Below, one piece after another: positions 8,743 to 17,054 of a stretch of DNA of 64,000 nt. Within the stretch, counting starts at the first letter, position 1, and the number at the start of each line of letters is the position of its first letter. The position numbers and the translations under genes are program-made. The stretch is from Cupriavidus pauculus (GTDB lineage Bacteria > Pseudomonadota > Gammaproteobacteria > Burkholderiales > Burkholderiaceae), in assembly GCF_008693385.1 (NCBI RefSeq), contig NZ_CP044067.1:558001-622000 (forward strand), in the 5' to 3' direction. The notes below the pieces were generated by a model. The model did no database searches, was not told the origin of the DNA, and saw nothing but the letters and a program-made list of their open reading frames with translations.

Positions 8743-9630
8743 ATGTCCACCGCCCGTCGCTCTACCCAATATTGGCTCCAGCTCGCGCTGACGCTGGCCC
8801 TGTGCGTGTTCATGGTGATTCCGGTCGTCCTCTCCGTGCTCGCCGGCCTGAGCAACAATATCTTTGTCGGCGTCTCCAGCGGCCTGACCACGCGCTGGCT
8901 CGCCGAGGTCTGGTCGCTCTACCGCGGCACGATCTTCCTGTCGCTCGGCATCGCGCTGGCCTGCCTGGCCTGCACGCTCGTGCTCGGTGTGCCCGCCGCC
9001 TACTACATGGCCCTGCGCCGCAACCGCATCACGCGCATCATCGAGGAACTGCTGATGCTGCCGGTCGCGCTGCCGGGCCTCGCAACCGCGCTCGGGCTGA
9101 TCCTGCTCTACGGCGGCTGGCAGTCGCTGCGCACGAGCTGGGTGTTCATCCTGATCGGCCACGTCCTGTTCACGCTGCCGTTCATGGTGCGCTCGGTGCT
9201 CGCGATCATGTCCGCCATCGATATCCGCACGCTCGAGGACGCTGCCGCGAGCTTCGGCGCCACCCGCCTGCAGCGCTTCTTCACCGTCGTGCTGCCGAAC
9301 TGCCGCCAGGGCATTCTCGCCGGCGCGCTGATGGTGGTCACGCTGTCCGTCGGCGAATTCAACCTGACGTGGATGCTGCACACCCCGACCACGCAGACGC
9401 TGCCCGTGGGCCTGGCCGACAGCTATGCGTCGATGCGGCTCGAGATCGGCTCCGCCTACACGATCGTCTTTTTCATCATGATCATTCCGTTGCTTGTCGC
9501 CATGCAGGCCATGAGCGCCGCGGGTGCGCGCGCCCGCCGCCATGTCGCCGAACCCGCCACGCCAGCCGCCACGGTGACGACGCCGGCCGGCACCGCCCCC
9601 CAGAACAACGCGGAGACCCGCCATGCATGA
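8743..9630 (+). CDS. ABC transporter permease (second)
   Basis: 295 residues with about six membrane segments and an EAA loop (LEDAAASFGATRLQRFFTVV, then LPNCRQG). AAGGAG lies just before the ATG. The C-terminal tail after the last membrane segment is Ala/Thr/Pro-rich. The gene ends by overlapping the start of the ATPase gene by 8 bp, implying translational coupling. It forms the heterodimeric membrane channel with the preceding permease. Confidence 0.88.
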   Translation: MSTARRSTQYWLQLALTLALCVFMVIPVVLSVLAGLSNNIFVGVSSGLTTRWLAEVWSLYRGTIFLSLGIALACLACTLVLGVPAAYYMALRRNRITRIIEELLMLPVALPGLATALGLILLYGGWQSLRTSWVFILIGHVLFTLPFMVRSVLAIMSAIDIRTLEDAAASFGATRLQRFFTVVLPNCRQGILAGALMVVTLSVGEFNLTWMLHTPTTQTLPVGLADSYASMRLEIGSAYTIVFFIMIIPLLVAMQAMSAAGARARRHVAEPATPAATVTTPAGTAPQNNAETRHA

Positions 9631-10672
9631 ACCCACGACCATCCGCGTGCGCCAGTGCGCCAAGACCTTTGCCGACGGCACGCGCGCGCTGCATCCGCTC
9701 GACCTCGACATCGGCGCCGCCGAGACCGTCGTGCTGCTCGGCCCGTCGGGCTGCGGCAAGACCACCACGCTGCGCATCATCGCCGGACTGGAGCAGCCCG
9801 ACGCGGGCGGCGAGGTCTGGTTCGGCGACAACCTCGTCACCGAACTCCCGATCGAGCGCCGCGGCGTCGGCATGGTGTTCCAGAGCTACGCGCTGTTCCC
9901 GAACATGACCGTCGCCGAGAACATCGGCTATGGGCTCCGCGTGCGCAAGATCGACGCGCCCACGCGCAAACGCCGCATCGACGACATGCTCGCGATGATG
10001 CATCTGGGCCCGCTGGCCGACCGGCGCATCGACCAGCTTTCGGGCGGGCAGCGGCAACGTGTGGCGCTCGCGCGCGCGATTGCCGTGCAACCGCGCGTGC
10101 TGCTGCTCGACGAACCGCTGACCGCGCTCGACGCCAAGCTGCGCGATGCGCTGCGTGCCGATATCAACCAGCTGCTGCGCAGCCTCCATATCACCGCGGT
10201 ATACGTCACGCACGACCAGGCCGAGGCGATGGCGCTCGGCGACCGCATCATCGTGATGGACAAGGGCTGCATCGCGCAGGCCGGTTCGCCGCAGGACATC
10301 TATCGCGCACCGGCCAACGCGTTCGTGGCCGACTTTATCGGTACGATGAACCATTTGTCCGCGTCGGCGGACGGCAACCTGTGGCGTGTGCCGGGCGGCG
10401 CCGTGCCGATGTCGGCATCGGCCGCCAACACCGCCGCCGAGCTCATGTTTCGTCCGGAGGACATCGCCCTCGTGCATCCCGACGACGCGCATCTGCAGGG
10501 CAACGTGGTCACGGCGCTGTTCCTCGGCAACCACACGCGCCTGCTCGTGGACGTGGGCGCCAGCGCGCCGCTCATCGCCGATACGTCGCGCCGCGACGGC
10601 TGGGCGCCGGGCCAGCGGGTCGGCCTGCGCATCGATACCAGTTACCTGATTGCCCTGCCCAGGGCTGCCTGA
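9623..10672 (+). CDS. ABC transporter ATP-binding protein
   Basis: 349 residues. Walker A GPSGCGKTT at residues 40-48, the ABC signature LSGGQ at 139-143, Walker B ending LLLDEP (Glu about 164) and the switch His in VTHDQAEAM are all intact. The C-terminal ~110 residues form the TOBE-type regulatory region found in importers for polyamines, iron, phosphonate and similar solutes. Energises the two permeases upstream; its start overlaps the end of the second permease gene. Confidence 0.92.
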   Translation: MHEPTTIRVRQCAKTFADGTRALHPLDLDIGAAETVVLLGPSGCGKTTTLRIIAGLEQPDAGGEVWFGDNLVTELPIERRGVGMVFQSYALFPNMTVAENIGYGLRVRKIDAPTRKRRIDDMLAMMHLGPLADRRIDQLSGGQRQRVALARAIAVQPRVLLLDEPLTALDAKLRDALRADINQLLRSLHITAVYVTHDQAEAMALGDRIIVMDKGCIAQAGSPQDIYRAPANAFVADFIGTMNHLSASADGNLWRVPGGAVPMSASAANTAAELMFRPEDIALVHPDDAHLQGNVVTALFLGNHTRLLVDVGASAPLIADTSRRDGWAPGQRVGLRIDTSYLIALPRAA

Positions 10673-10688
10673 ACCTGGAAGAACGAGC

Positions 10689-11549
10689 ATGTCCGCATCC
10701 GACACTCAAGCTGCCCCCTATCTGCTCGCGCAGATCACCGACCTCCATATCAAGGCCGGCGGCAAACTCTCCTACCGCATGGTCGATACGGCCGGCGCGC
10801 TCCACCGCTGCATCGACGCGCTGCTCGACGCCCCGCAACGCCCGGACGGCGTGGTCGTCACGGGCGACCTCGTCGACTTCGGCAGCGAGGACGAATACCG
10901 ATTCCTCCGCGACATCCTCGCGCGCCTGACGATGCCGGTCTGGCTCATGCCCGGCAATCACGATCATCGCGCCACGCTGCGCCGCGAGTTCCCGGACCAC
11001 ACCTACCTGCGCATGCATGGCGACGGCGACGCGCCGATCCACTACACCGCCGATGCCGGCCCGTTGCGGCTCATCGCGTTCGACTGCACGGTTCCGTACA
11101 AGCCGCACGGCCGCGTGCCCGCGGACGGCGCGGCGTGGCTCGATCGCACGCTGGGCGAGCAGCCCGACCGGCCCACCTTGGTGATGCTCCACCATCCCCC
11201 CTTCCATACGGGCATCGGACATATGGACGTGCAGGGGCTCGAGAACAGCGACGTGCTGGAAGGCGTGATCGCGCGCCATCCGCAGGTGGAGCGCGTGATC
11301 TGCGGCCATCTGCACCGCCATATCGCGCGCCGCTTCGGCGGAACCATCGCGATGACCGCGCCGGGCCCCGCGCATCAGGTCGCGCTCGACCTCGACCCGA
11401 ACGCCGCGTCGCGCTTCCGCATGGAGCCGCCCGGATACCTGCTGCACTGGTGGCATCCGCAACACGGGCTGGTCACGCATGCGGCCGCCAGCGGCGACTT
11501 CGGCGCGGCCCATCCGTTCTTCGATGCGGACGGGAAGCTGATCGACTGA
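10689..11549 (+). CDS. Class III metallophosphodiesterase (GpdQ/CpdA-like)
   Basis: 286 residues from the ATG at 10689. All five metal-binding blocks of the calcineurin-like phosphodiesterases are present: DLH (Asp18, His20), GDLVD (Asp60), GNHDH (Asn90, His91), LHHPP and GHLHRH. No signal peptide, so it acts in the cytoplasm. The closest known groups are glycerophosphodiesterase GpdQ and the cyclic-nucleotide phosphodiesterase CpdA; the motifs do not separate them. Its position as the last enzyme of an ABC import operon suggests it cleaves the imported compound, which favours a GpdQ-like role. Confidence 0.85.
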   Translation: MSASDTQAAPYLLAQITDLHIKAGGKLSYRMVDTAGALHRCIDALLDAPQRPDGVVVTGDLVDFGSEDEYRFLRDILARLTMPVWLMPGNHDHRATLRREFPDHTYLRMHGDGDAPIHYTADAGPLRLIAFDCTVPYKPHGRVPADGAAWLDRTLGEQPDRPTLVMLHHPPFHTGIGHMDVQGLENSDVLEGVIARHPQVERVICGHLHRHIARRFGGTIAMTAPGPAHQVALDLDPNAASRFRMEPPGYLLHWWHPQHGLVTHAAASGDFGAAHPFFDADGKLID

Positions 11550-11640
11550 GCGCGCGATTGAGATAACATCTCGGGCTTGTTCAGCCCCTCGATTACGGAC
11601 CGCGATTCCGCATGACGGAACACGTGTCCTGGTATTTTTC

Positions 11641-12348
11641 ATGGAACTCCTGCTTCTTAGCAATTCGACGAGCGACGATGGCTACCTCGTCCACGCCCTC
11701 GAGGCCATTCGCGAACTGGCCGACGGCCGTCAGGACGCGCTGTTCGTGCCCTTCGCGGGCGTGACGCGCGACTGGGACGACTACACGGCACAGGTGCGCG
11801 ATGCGCTCGCGCCGATCGGTATCTCGGTACGCGGCCTGCACCGCGAGGCCGATGCGCGCGCGGCCATCGGATCGGCCTCGCTGGTCATCGTCGGCGGCGG
11901 CAATACGTTCCGCCTGCTCAAATGCCTGCGGGAGCAGCAACTGCTCGCGCCGCTGGCCGAGCGCCTGCGCGCGGGCGGCGGCCCGGAGGGCCTCCGCTAT
12001 GTGGGCTGGAGCGCTGGGTCGGTCATCACCTCGCCGACCATCCGCACGACCAACGACATGCCGATCGTCGATCCGGGCGGCCTGGACTCGCTGGGCCTGA
12101 TGCCGTTCCAGTTCAACTGCCATTACTTCAACCTCGTGGTACCGGGCTTCCGCGGCGAGACGCGCGACCAGCGGCTGGCCGAGTTCACGGTCCTGTCGCC
12201 GGAGATGTCGGTGCTGGGACTGCCTGAAGGGGATTGGGTACGCGTGTCGGGCACGCGCTGGACCCTGCATGGCGAGCATGCCGCGCGGTGGTTCCTCGGC
12301 GAACGGACGATCGATATCGCTGCGGGCGCGCTGGAAATGCCGCGTTAA
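11641..12348 (+). CDS. Peptidase E-like protein (family S51, Asp-specific dipeptidase type)
   Basis: 235 residues, the usual length of PepE. The glutamine-amidotransferase-like fold is shown by VIVGGGNTFRLL and the nucleophile elbow GWSAGS with Ser124; His161 in FNCHYFN matches the second catalytic position. PepE releases N-terminal Asp from dipeptides in the cytoplasm. It lies 91 bp after the phosphodiesterase in the same direction; whether it belongs to that operon is uncertain. No strong ribosome-binding site is visible before the ATG. Confidence 0.82.
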   Translation: MELLLLSNSTSDDGYLVHALEAIRELADGRQDALFVPFAGVTRDWDDYTAQVRDALAPIGISVRGLHREADARAAIGSASLVIVGGGNTFRLLKCLREQQLLAPLAERLRAGGGPEGLRYVGWSAGSVITSPTIRTTNDMPIVDPGGLDSLGLMPFQFNCHYFNLVVPGFRGETRDQRLAEFTVLSPEMSVLGLPEGDWVRVSGTRWTLHGEHAARWFLGERTIDIAAGALEMPR

Positions 12349-12398
12349 CCACCAGTATTCAAAGGGAAGCGAATCGGAGAGAATGCGAGCGAAAGAGA

Positions 12399-12470
12399 CC
12401 GAGCATCAAACGAACGCAAAACAACATGCTCGGCCAAAAAAATACCCACAGCCGGGTGGAGTGGGTATTT
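12399..12470. promoter_or_regulatory. Two inverted repeats in the PepE/response-regulator gap; terminator-like for leftward transcription
   Basis: Arms CCGAGCAT (12399-12406) and ATGCTCGG (12426-12433) enclose 19 bases. A second pair, AAATACCCAC (12440-12449) and GTGGGTATTT (12461-12470), encloses 11 bases. Read on the minus strand, the second hairpin is followed by seven T residues, the form of an intrinsic terminator, yet no minus-strand gene is present nearby. The rest of the gap 12349-12635 holds no protein gene I can support. Confidence 0.5.
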
Positions 12471-12635
12471 GAAGTGGTATGGACAAGTCGCGGAATTCGT
12501 CCACGGCCGCATCGTGACACTTTGGTAGATCATCGCCAATAATCTTTCCGGACTAGCCTCGACTTCTGCAGGAAGTTGCATGGACATTCCGGCGGGAATC
12601 GAGTCAAATCTGGTGTCAGCCTCTCTGCACTTCTC

Positions 12636-13268
12636 ATGCCGCGCGCCTGCCTTCTGCTTATCGACGACCACACGCTGTTCCGCACGGGGCTGCGGCTGTT
12701 GCTTGCCGACAGTCCGCATGTCACGTCGATCCTAGAGTCCGGCTCGGTGATGGACGCGGTGCAGCAGCATGCCGACCAGGACGTCGATATCCTGCTGCTC
12801 GATGTGCAGATGCCCGGCCTCAACGGCATCGAAGGCATCAAGGTCCTGCGCCGGCATTTCGCGTCCGCGCGCATCCTCATCGTGTCCGGCACCTCGGGAC
12901 TCGAAGCCATTCCGCAGGAAGTGCGCAAGGACATCGCGGGCTTTCTGCCCAAGTCCGCCGACGCGCGGGAGATCGAGGAGGCCATCGGCTGCTGCCTCTC
13001 CGGCGGCACGCATTTCCATCCGGCCGGCGGCTGCCCCGACACACAGCCCGCCACGTACAAGTGGAGCCCGCTCACCGCGCGCCAGCTCGAGGTCCTGAGC
13101 CAGCTCAACATGGGCCGCTCGAACAAGGTCATCGCGCATCATCTCGGCCTTTCCGAGAACACGGTGCGCGTACACGTGGCCGCCATCCTCGACCATCTCG
13201 GCGTGGTCAGCCGCGTCGAGGCCATCCTCGAAGCGCAGCGCCGCGGGTTGGTACAGGCGCAGCGCTAG
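12636..13268 (+). CDS. LuxR/NarL-type response regulator
   Basis: 210 residues from the ATG at 12636; the frame is open upstream but the receiver domain starts here. The receiver has the acidic pair IDDH near residue 10 and the phospho-acceptor Asp56 in LLLDVQMPG. The C-terminal LuxR-type helix-turn-helix (LTARQLEVLSQLNMGRSN, then NTVRVHVAAIL) occupies about residues 149-205. It lies 27 bp before a hybrid sensor kinase gene, its probable partner. Confidence 0.9.
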   Translation: MPRACLLLIDDHTLFRTGLRLLLADSPHVTSILESGSVMDAVQQHADQDVDILLLDVQMPGLNGIEGIKVLRRHFASARILIVSGTSGLEAIPQEVRKDIAGFLPKSADAREIEEAIGCCLSGGTHFHPAGGCPDTQPATYKWSPLTARQLEVLSQLNMGRSNKVIAHHLGLSENTVRVHVAAILDHLGVVSRVEAILEAQRRGLVQAQR

Positions 13269-13295
13269 CCGCGCTTCGCACCGCTGGCTACGTCG

Positions 13296-15077
13296 ATGCC
13301 TACCCTGCGCTCCCTGCTTCCGTGCTTCGACGAGCCTCGGCTCCTGGCCGCGCAGATGGAGCTCATCGACCAGAGCTTCGGTATCGCAATGATCGGGTGT
13401 TCGCTGGCCGCGATCTTCCTGGCCAGCGGGCTCACGATCACGGGCGGCCATCCGGGCGCGCTGCCCTGGGCGGCCGTCGTGGTCCTGCTTTGCACCATCA
13501 CCTACTTCGGCCGCTACGCGATACCGCACCGCCTCAGCGAGGGCAACGCGCGCAGCTATGCGCGCGCGCTCACCGCCATGGTCTGCGCCATCGGCATGCT
13601 GTGGGGCCTCGTGGCATGGCTATATCTCGACATGCATTCGCCCGCGGTGGTCATCTGCGTGCTGTCGCTGATCGCGGGCATGAGCGCGGCCGCGCTCGCG
13701 GTGTTCTCCGCGTGCCTGCCCGTCGCGATGGCGTTCTTCGTCCCCGCCATCCTGCCGGTCTGGATCGTGTTCCTGATGACCGGCGACGTGGCCTACCTGC
13801 CGATGTTCCTCGCCACGCCGCTCTACCTCGTGGTGCTGATCATCTTCGCGCGCAACTATGCGAGCGTGGCGCGCAATGCCATCGCGCTGCGCTTCGAGAA
13901 CGTCGAACTGATCGCCCAGCTGCGCGAGCAGACCGCGCGCGCGGGCCAGTCCCAGCGCGAGGCCGAGCAGGCCAATCGCGCGAAGTCCGTGTTCCTCGCC
14001 TCGGCCAGCCACGATCTGCGCCAGCCGCTGCATGCGCTGGGCCTGTTCCTGATCTCGCTGGGACGCACGTCGCTCGACGAACACCAGCGGCAGCTGCTCG
14101 CGCATATCGAGGCCTCGTCGGACGCGGCACGCGAGATGCTCAACACGCTGCTGGACTTCTCCAAGCTGGAGGCCGGCGTCATCACGCCACGGCCCCGTCC
14201 GTTCCGCCTCCAGCCGCTGCTGCACAAGCTCGAGAACGAGTTCGCGCCGCAGGCCGACGAACGCGGACTCGTCTATCGCACGCGCGATACGACGGCCACG
14301 GTCTTCGGCGATCCGACGCTCGTCGAACTGATCCTGCGCAACCTGATCGCCAATGCCATTCGCTACACGCGCGAAGGCGGCGTGCTCGTGGTCTGCCGCC
14401 CGCGCCGTTTCCATGCGTCGATCGAGATCTGGGACACGGGCATCGGCATCCCGGCCGCGCAGCACCGCGAGATCTTTCGGGAGTTCCATCAGCTCGGCAA
14501 CCCGGAGCGCGACCAGCGCAAGGGCCTGGGCCTCGGGCTCGCCATCGTCGATGGGCTCGCGCGCACGATGCAGACGCGCGTGACCATGTCCTCGCGGACC
14601 CATCGCGGTTCGGTGTTCCGGCTGCGGCTGCCGCTCGCCTGGATCGCGCCCGAGGAAACGACGCTGCCACATTCGGCCATGCGTCTGGACGGATTGCGGG
14701 TGCTCGTGATCGACGACGATGCGGCGATCCGCGAGGCCATGGCGGGTCTGCTCGGGGTCTGGCATTGCAAGTGCCATACGGCCGAGTCCGAGGAAGAAGC
14801 GCTGGCCGCGCTCGACCACTTCACGCCGGACCTGATTCTCGCCGACTACCGGCTGCGCGGGCATCGGACCGGGCACGAAGCGCTCGAGGCCATCCGCATG
14901 CGGTTGGGCCAGTCCCTGCCCGCGATCATCATCACCGGCGATACGGCCGCCGATCGGCTGCGGCATGCCCACGCGGGCGGGACCGCCCTGCTTCACAAAC
15001 CTGTGGTCCCTGGCGAGCTCCATGCGGCCATGAGCGCCCTGCTGAGGGAGTCTGAATGGATCGGAGCGGAACAATAA
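13296..15077 (+). CDS. Hybrid sensor histidine kinase with C-terminal receiver domain
   Basis: 593 residues. Residues about 28-185 contain roughly six hydrophobic membrane segments with little periplasmic loop, suggesting a membrane-embedded sensor. A coiled-coil linker (about 195-228) leads to HisKA with His239 in SASHDLRQPL, then a HATPase domain with N-box NLIANAIRY and G-boxes DTGIGIP and GLGLGLAIV. A receiver domain at about 467-590 carries IDDD and phospho-acceptor Asp517 in LILADYRLRG. It probably passes phosphate to the LuxR-type regulator encoded immediately upstream. The sensed signal cannot be told. Confidence 0.9.
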   Translation: MPTLRSLLPCFDEPRLLAAQMELIDQSFGIAMIGCSLAAIFLASGLTITGGHPGALPWAAVVVLLCTITYFGRYAIPHRLSEGNARSYARALTAMVCAIGMLWGLVAWLYLDMHSPAVVICVLSLIAGMSAAALAVFSACLPVAMAFFVPAILPVWIVFLMTGDVAYLPMFLATPLYLVVLIIFARNYASVARNAIALRFENVELIAQLREQTARAGQSQREAEQANRAKSVFLASASHDLRQPLHALGLFLISLGRTSLDEHQRQLLAHIEASSDAAREMLNTLLDFSKLEAGVITPRPRPFRLQPLLHKLENEFAPQADERGLVYRTRDTTATVFGDPTLVELILRNLIANAIRYTREGGVLVVCRPRRFHASIEIWDTGIGIPAAQHREIFREFHQLGNPERDQRKGLGLGLAIVDGLARTMQTRVTMSSRTHRGSVFRLRLPLAWIAPEETTLPHSAMRLDGLRVLVIDDDAAIREAMAGLLGVWHCKCHTAESEEEALAALDHFTPDLILADYRLRGHRTGHEALEAIRMRLGQSLPAIIITGDTAADRLRHAHAGGTALLHKPVVPGELHAAMSALLRESEWIGAEQ

Positions 15078-15195
15078 GCCACACGCCAATCCATACGACA
15101 AACTTATCAATCAATCATATCTATTAATTGGACTTAGGTCAGTCCCCTGCCCACACTCCTAGCCATAAGCGGGCCTACCCGCAAGGAGACTGACC

Positions 15196-16653
15196 ATGGA
15201 CTTGCCGACCCACGATCTGCTGATCGACGGCAACCGCCTGCCACCCGGCGGCGGCACCGGCGGCACCGGCGGCACCTATTCCACCGATATCAATCCCGCC
15301 GACGAAACGCCGATCGCGCGCGTGGCACAGGGCACCGCGGAGGACGTCGATCGCGCGGTACAGGCCGCGCGGCGCGCGCTCAAGGGCTGGAGCGGCATGC
15401 GTGCCGCCCAGCGCGGGCGCATTCTCTATCGTTTTGCGGACCTGCTCGAGGCACATGCCGACGAACTCGTCGCGCTGGAAAGCCTCGACGGCGGCAAGCC
15501 GCTGGCCGGCGTGCGGCGGCAGGATGTGCCCGCCGTCATCGACACCGTGCGCTACTACGCGGGCTGGTGCGACAAGATCAATGGCCAGGTCGTCCCCACG
15601 CGTCCCGATGCGCTGACCTACACCGTGCGCGAGCCCGTGGGCGTGGTCGCGGCCATCGTGCCGTGGAATTTTCCGTTGATGATCGGCATGTGGAAAATGG
15701 CCCCCGCGCTCGCCTGCGGGTGCACGCTGATCGTCAAACCGGCCGAGATCACGCCGCTGACCGCGTTACGGGTCGGGGAACTGGCGCTCGAGGCGGGCAT
15801 CCCGCCGGGCGTGCTCAATATCGTGACCGGCAAGGGCAGTGTGGTGGGCAACGCGCTTGTCGCGCATCCGGGCATCGACAAGGTGACCTTTACCGGTTCG
15901 CCGGGCGTGGGGCGCGGAATCATGCAGGGCGCGGCGGCCAACTTCAAGCGCGTGACGCTCGAGCTCGGCGGCAAATCGGCCAACATCATCTTTGCCGATG
16001 CGGACGTGGAAGCGGCCGCGCGCGCGTCGGCATCGGGCATCTTCTTCAACGCGGGCCAGGTGTGCTCGGCCGGCTCGCGCATTCTCGCGCAGCGCCGGGT
16101 CTACGACGAAGTGGTCGAACGGCTGGCCGCGCGGGCCAATGCCATTCGCGTGGGCGACCCCGCGGCGCCCGGGACGACGATGGGTCCCGTGGTCTCCGCG
16201 GCGCAGATGAAGACCGTGCTCGACTATGTGGAGATCGGCAAGCGCGAGGGCGCCAGTGCGGTGGCGGGCGGCAAACGTATCGGCGAGCGCGGCTTCTATG
16301 TCGCGCCGACGGTATTCGCCAACGTCGGGCACGAGATGCGCATCTCGCAGGAAGAGATCTTCGGCCCGGTGGCGAGCGTGATTCCGTTCGAGGACGAGGA
16401 AGACGCGGTGCGCATCGCCAACGGCACGGCATTCAGCCTGGCCGCCGGCGTGTGGAGCCGCGACATCGGACGCGTGCACAAGGTCGCGGGCGAATTGCGC
16501 GCGGGCACGGTATGGATCAACACCTATGGCTATACGGACGTGCGGCTGCCGTGGGGCGGCTCAGGCGACTCGGGTCTGGGACGCGAGCATGGGGACGCCG
16601 CCATCGAGAACTTCACGGAACCGAAGGCGATATGGCTCTCGCTACGATCGTAG
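15196..16653 (+). CDS. NAD(P)-dependent aldehyde dehydrogenase
   Basis: 485 residues, typical length. Catalytic residues are in place: Asn158 in VPWNFP, Lys181 in VKPAE, Glu256 in LELGGKS and Cys290 in GQVCSAG. It resembles the betaine/phenylacetaldehyde group of the ALDH superfamily, but substrate cannot be assigned. AAGGAG precedes the ATG. A Gly/Thr run near residues 18-27 is encoded by 9-bp tandem repeats absent from most relatives. The 118-bp upstream gap is AT-rich at 15095-15130 and probably holds the promoter. Confidence 0.9.
   Translation: MDLPTHDLLIDGNRLPPGGGTGGTGGTYSTDINPADETPIARVAQGTAEDVDRAVQAARRALKGWSGMRAAQRGRILYRFADLLEAHADELVALESLDGGKPLAGVRRQDVPAVIDTVRYYAGWCDKINGQVVPTRPDALTYTVREPVGVVAAIVPWNFPLMIGMWKMAPALACGCTLIVKPAEITPLTALRVGELALEAGIPPGVLNIVTGKGSVVGNALVAHPGIDKVTFTGSPGVGRGIMQGAAANFKRVTLELGGKSANIIFADADVEAAARASASGIFFNAGQVCSAGSRILAQRRVYDEVVERLAARANAIRVGDPAAPGTTMGPVVSAAQMKTVLDYVEIGKREGASAVAGGKRIGERGFYVAPTVFANVGHEMRISQEEIFGPVASVIPFEDEEDAVRIANGTAFSLAAGVWSRDIGRVHKVAGELRAGTVWINTYGYTDVRLPWGGSGDSGLGREHGDAAIENFTEPKAIWLSLRS
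15250..15276 (+). repeat. 9-bp tandem repeat encoding Gly-Gly-Thr units
   Basis: About three copies of a ggcggcacc-type unit within the start of the aldehyde dehydrogenase gene give the GGTGGTGGT run. It is in frame and adds residues between the N-terminal strand and the first conserved block. Confidence 0.7.
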
Positions 16654-16670
16654 CGTGACAGGTGTTTGAA

Positions 16671-16702
16671 ACAGGGCCGGCCCTTCCCGTGGCCGGCCTG
16701 TG
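16671..16702. terminator. Hairpin downstream of aldehyde dehydrogenase
   Basis: GC-rich arms ACAGGGCCGGCC (16671-16682) and GGCCGGCCTGT (16691-16701), with one bulged G and an 8-base loop. The T-tract after it is weak. It lies between two converging genes and may terminate both. Confidence 0.45.
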
Positions 16703-16707
16703 TTCCG

Positions 16708-16875
16708 TTATCCGATCATTCGCATCGGCAACAGCGCGTAGACGATCGTCAACAGCCCCACGATAGCGGGCGAGCCGTACTTGAGCGCCGTGCTCTGCGC
16801 CTGCACGCCCAGATAGGCGTACATGCACACCAGCACCATGGCACAGGCAAAGACGAGGCCGTCATAGACTTGCAT
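16708..16875 (-). CDS. Small membrane protein of unknown function, 55 residues
   Basis: Open frame from ATG at 16875 to TAA at 16708, with GGGAGA six bases before the start. The product has two hydrophobic stretches (about residues 6-23 and 36-50) separated by a short polar loop with a Lys, and ends MRMIG. It looks like a two-pass inner-membrane peptide. I do not recognise a family. It faces the aldehyde dehydrogenase gene and has its own 180-bp upstream region, which includes a hairpin at 16976-16994. Confidence 0.55.
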   Translation of the reverse strand: MQVYDGLVFACAMVLVCMYAYLGVQAQSTALKYGSPAIVGLLTIVYALLPMRMIG

Positions 16876-16975
16876 GGATGTCTCCCAGAGTTCGTTCTAA
16901 CGACTACTTCTGTGATGCAGCGGGCTTGTTGGGGATGCCCGTCTTACTGCCAACGCTATGTCTATGACTTCATGG

Positions 16976-16994
16976 TGGTCACTTCACGTGACCA
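16976..16994. promoter_or_regulatory. Inverted repeat TGGTCAC-N5-GTGACCA in intergenic region
   Basis: Perfect 7-bp arms at 16976-16982 and 16988-16994 separated by 5 bases, about 100 bp upstream of the small membrane protein gene and 60 bp past the end of the flavin reductase gene. It could be an operator or a weak terminator; there is no T-run. Confidence 0.4.
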
Positions 16995-17054
16995 AAGCAA
17001 TCATGGAAATCCCTTCGTTTTAAGTGCGTGCTGAATGGTGCGGTGCGGGAGGGT

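Noticed and set aside
13061..15055. 664-residue frame overlapping the sensor kinase
   Set aside because: Another frame of the kinase gene; Arg/Ala-rich without domains.
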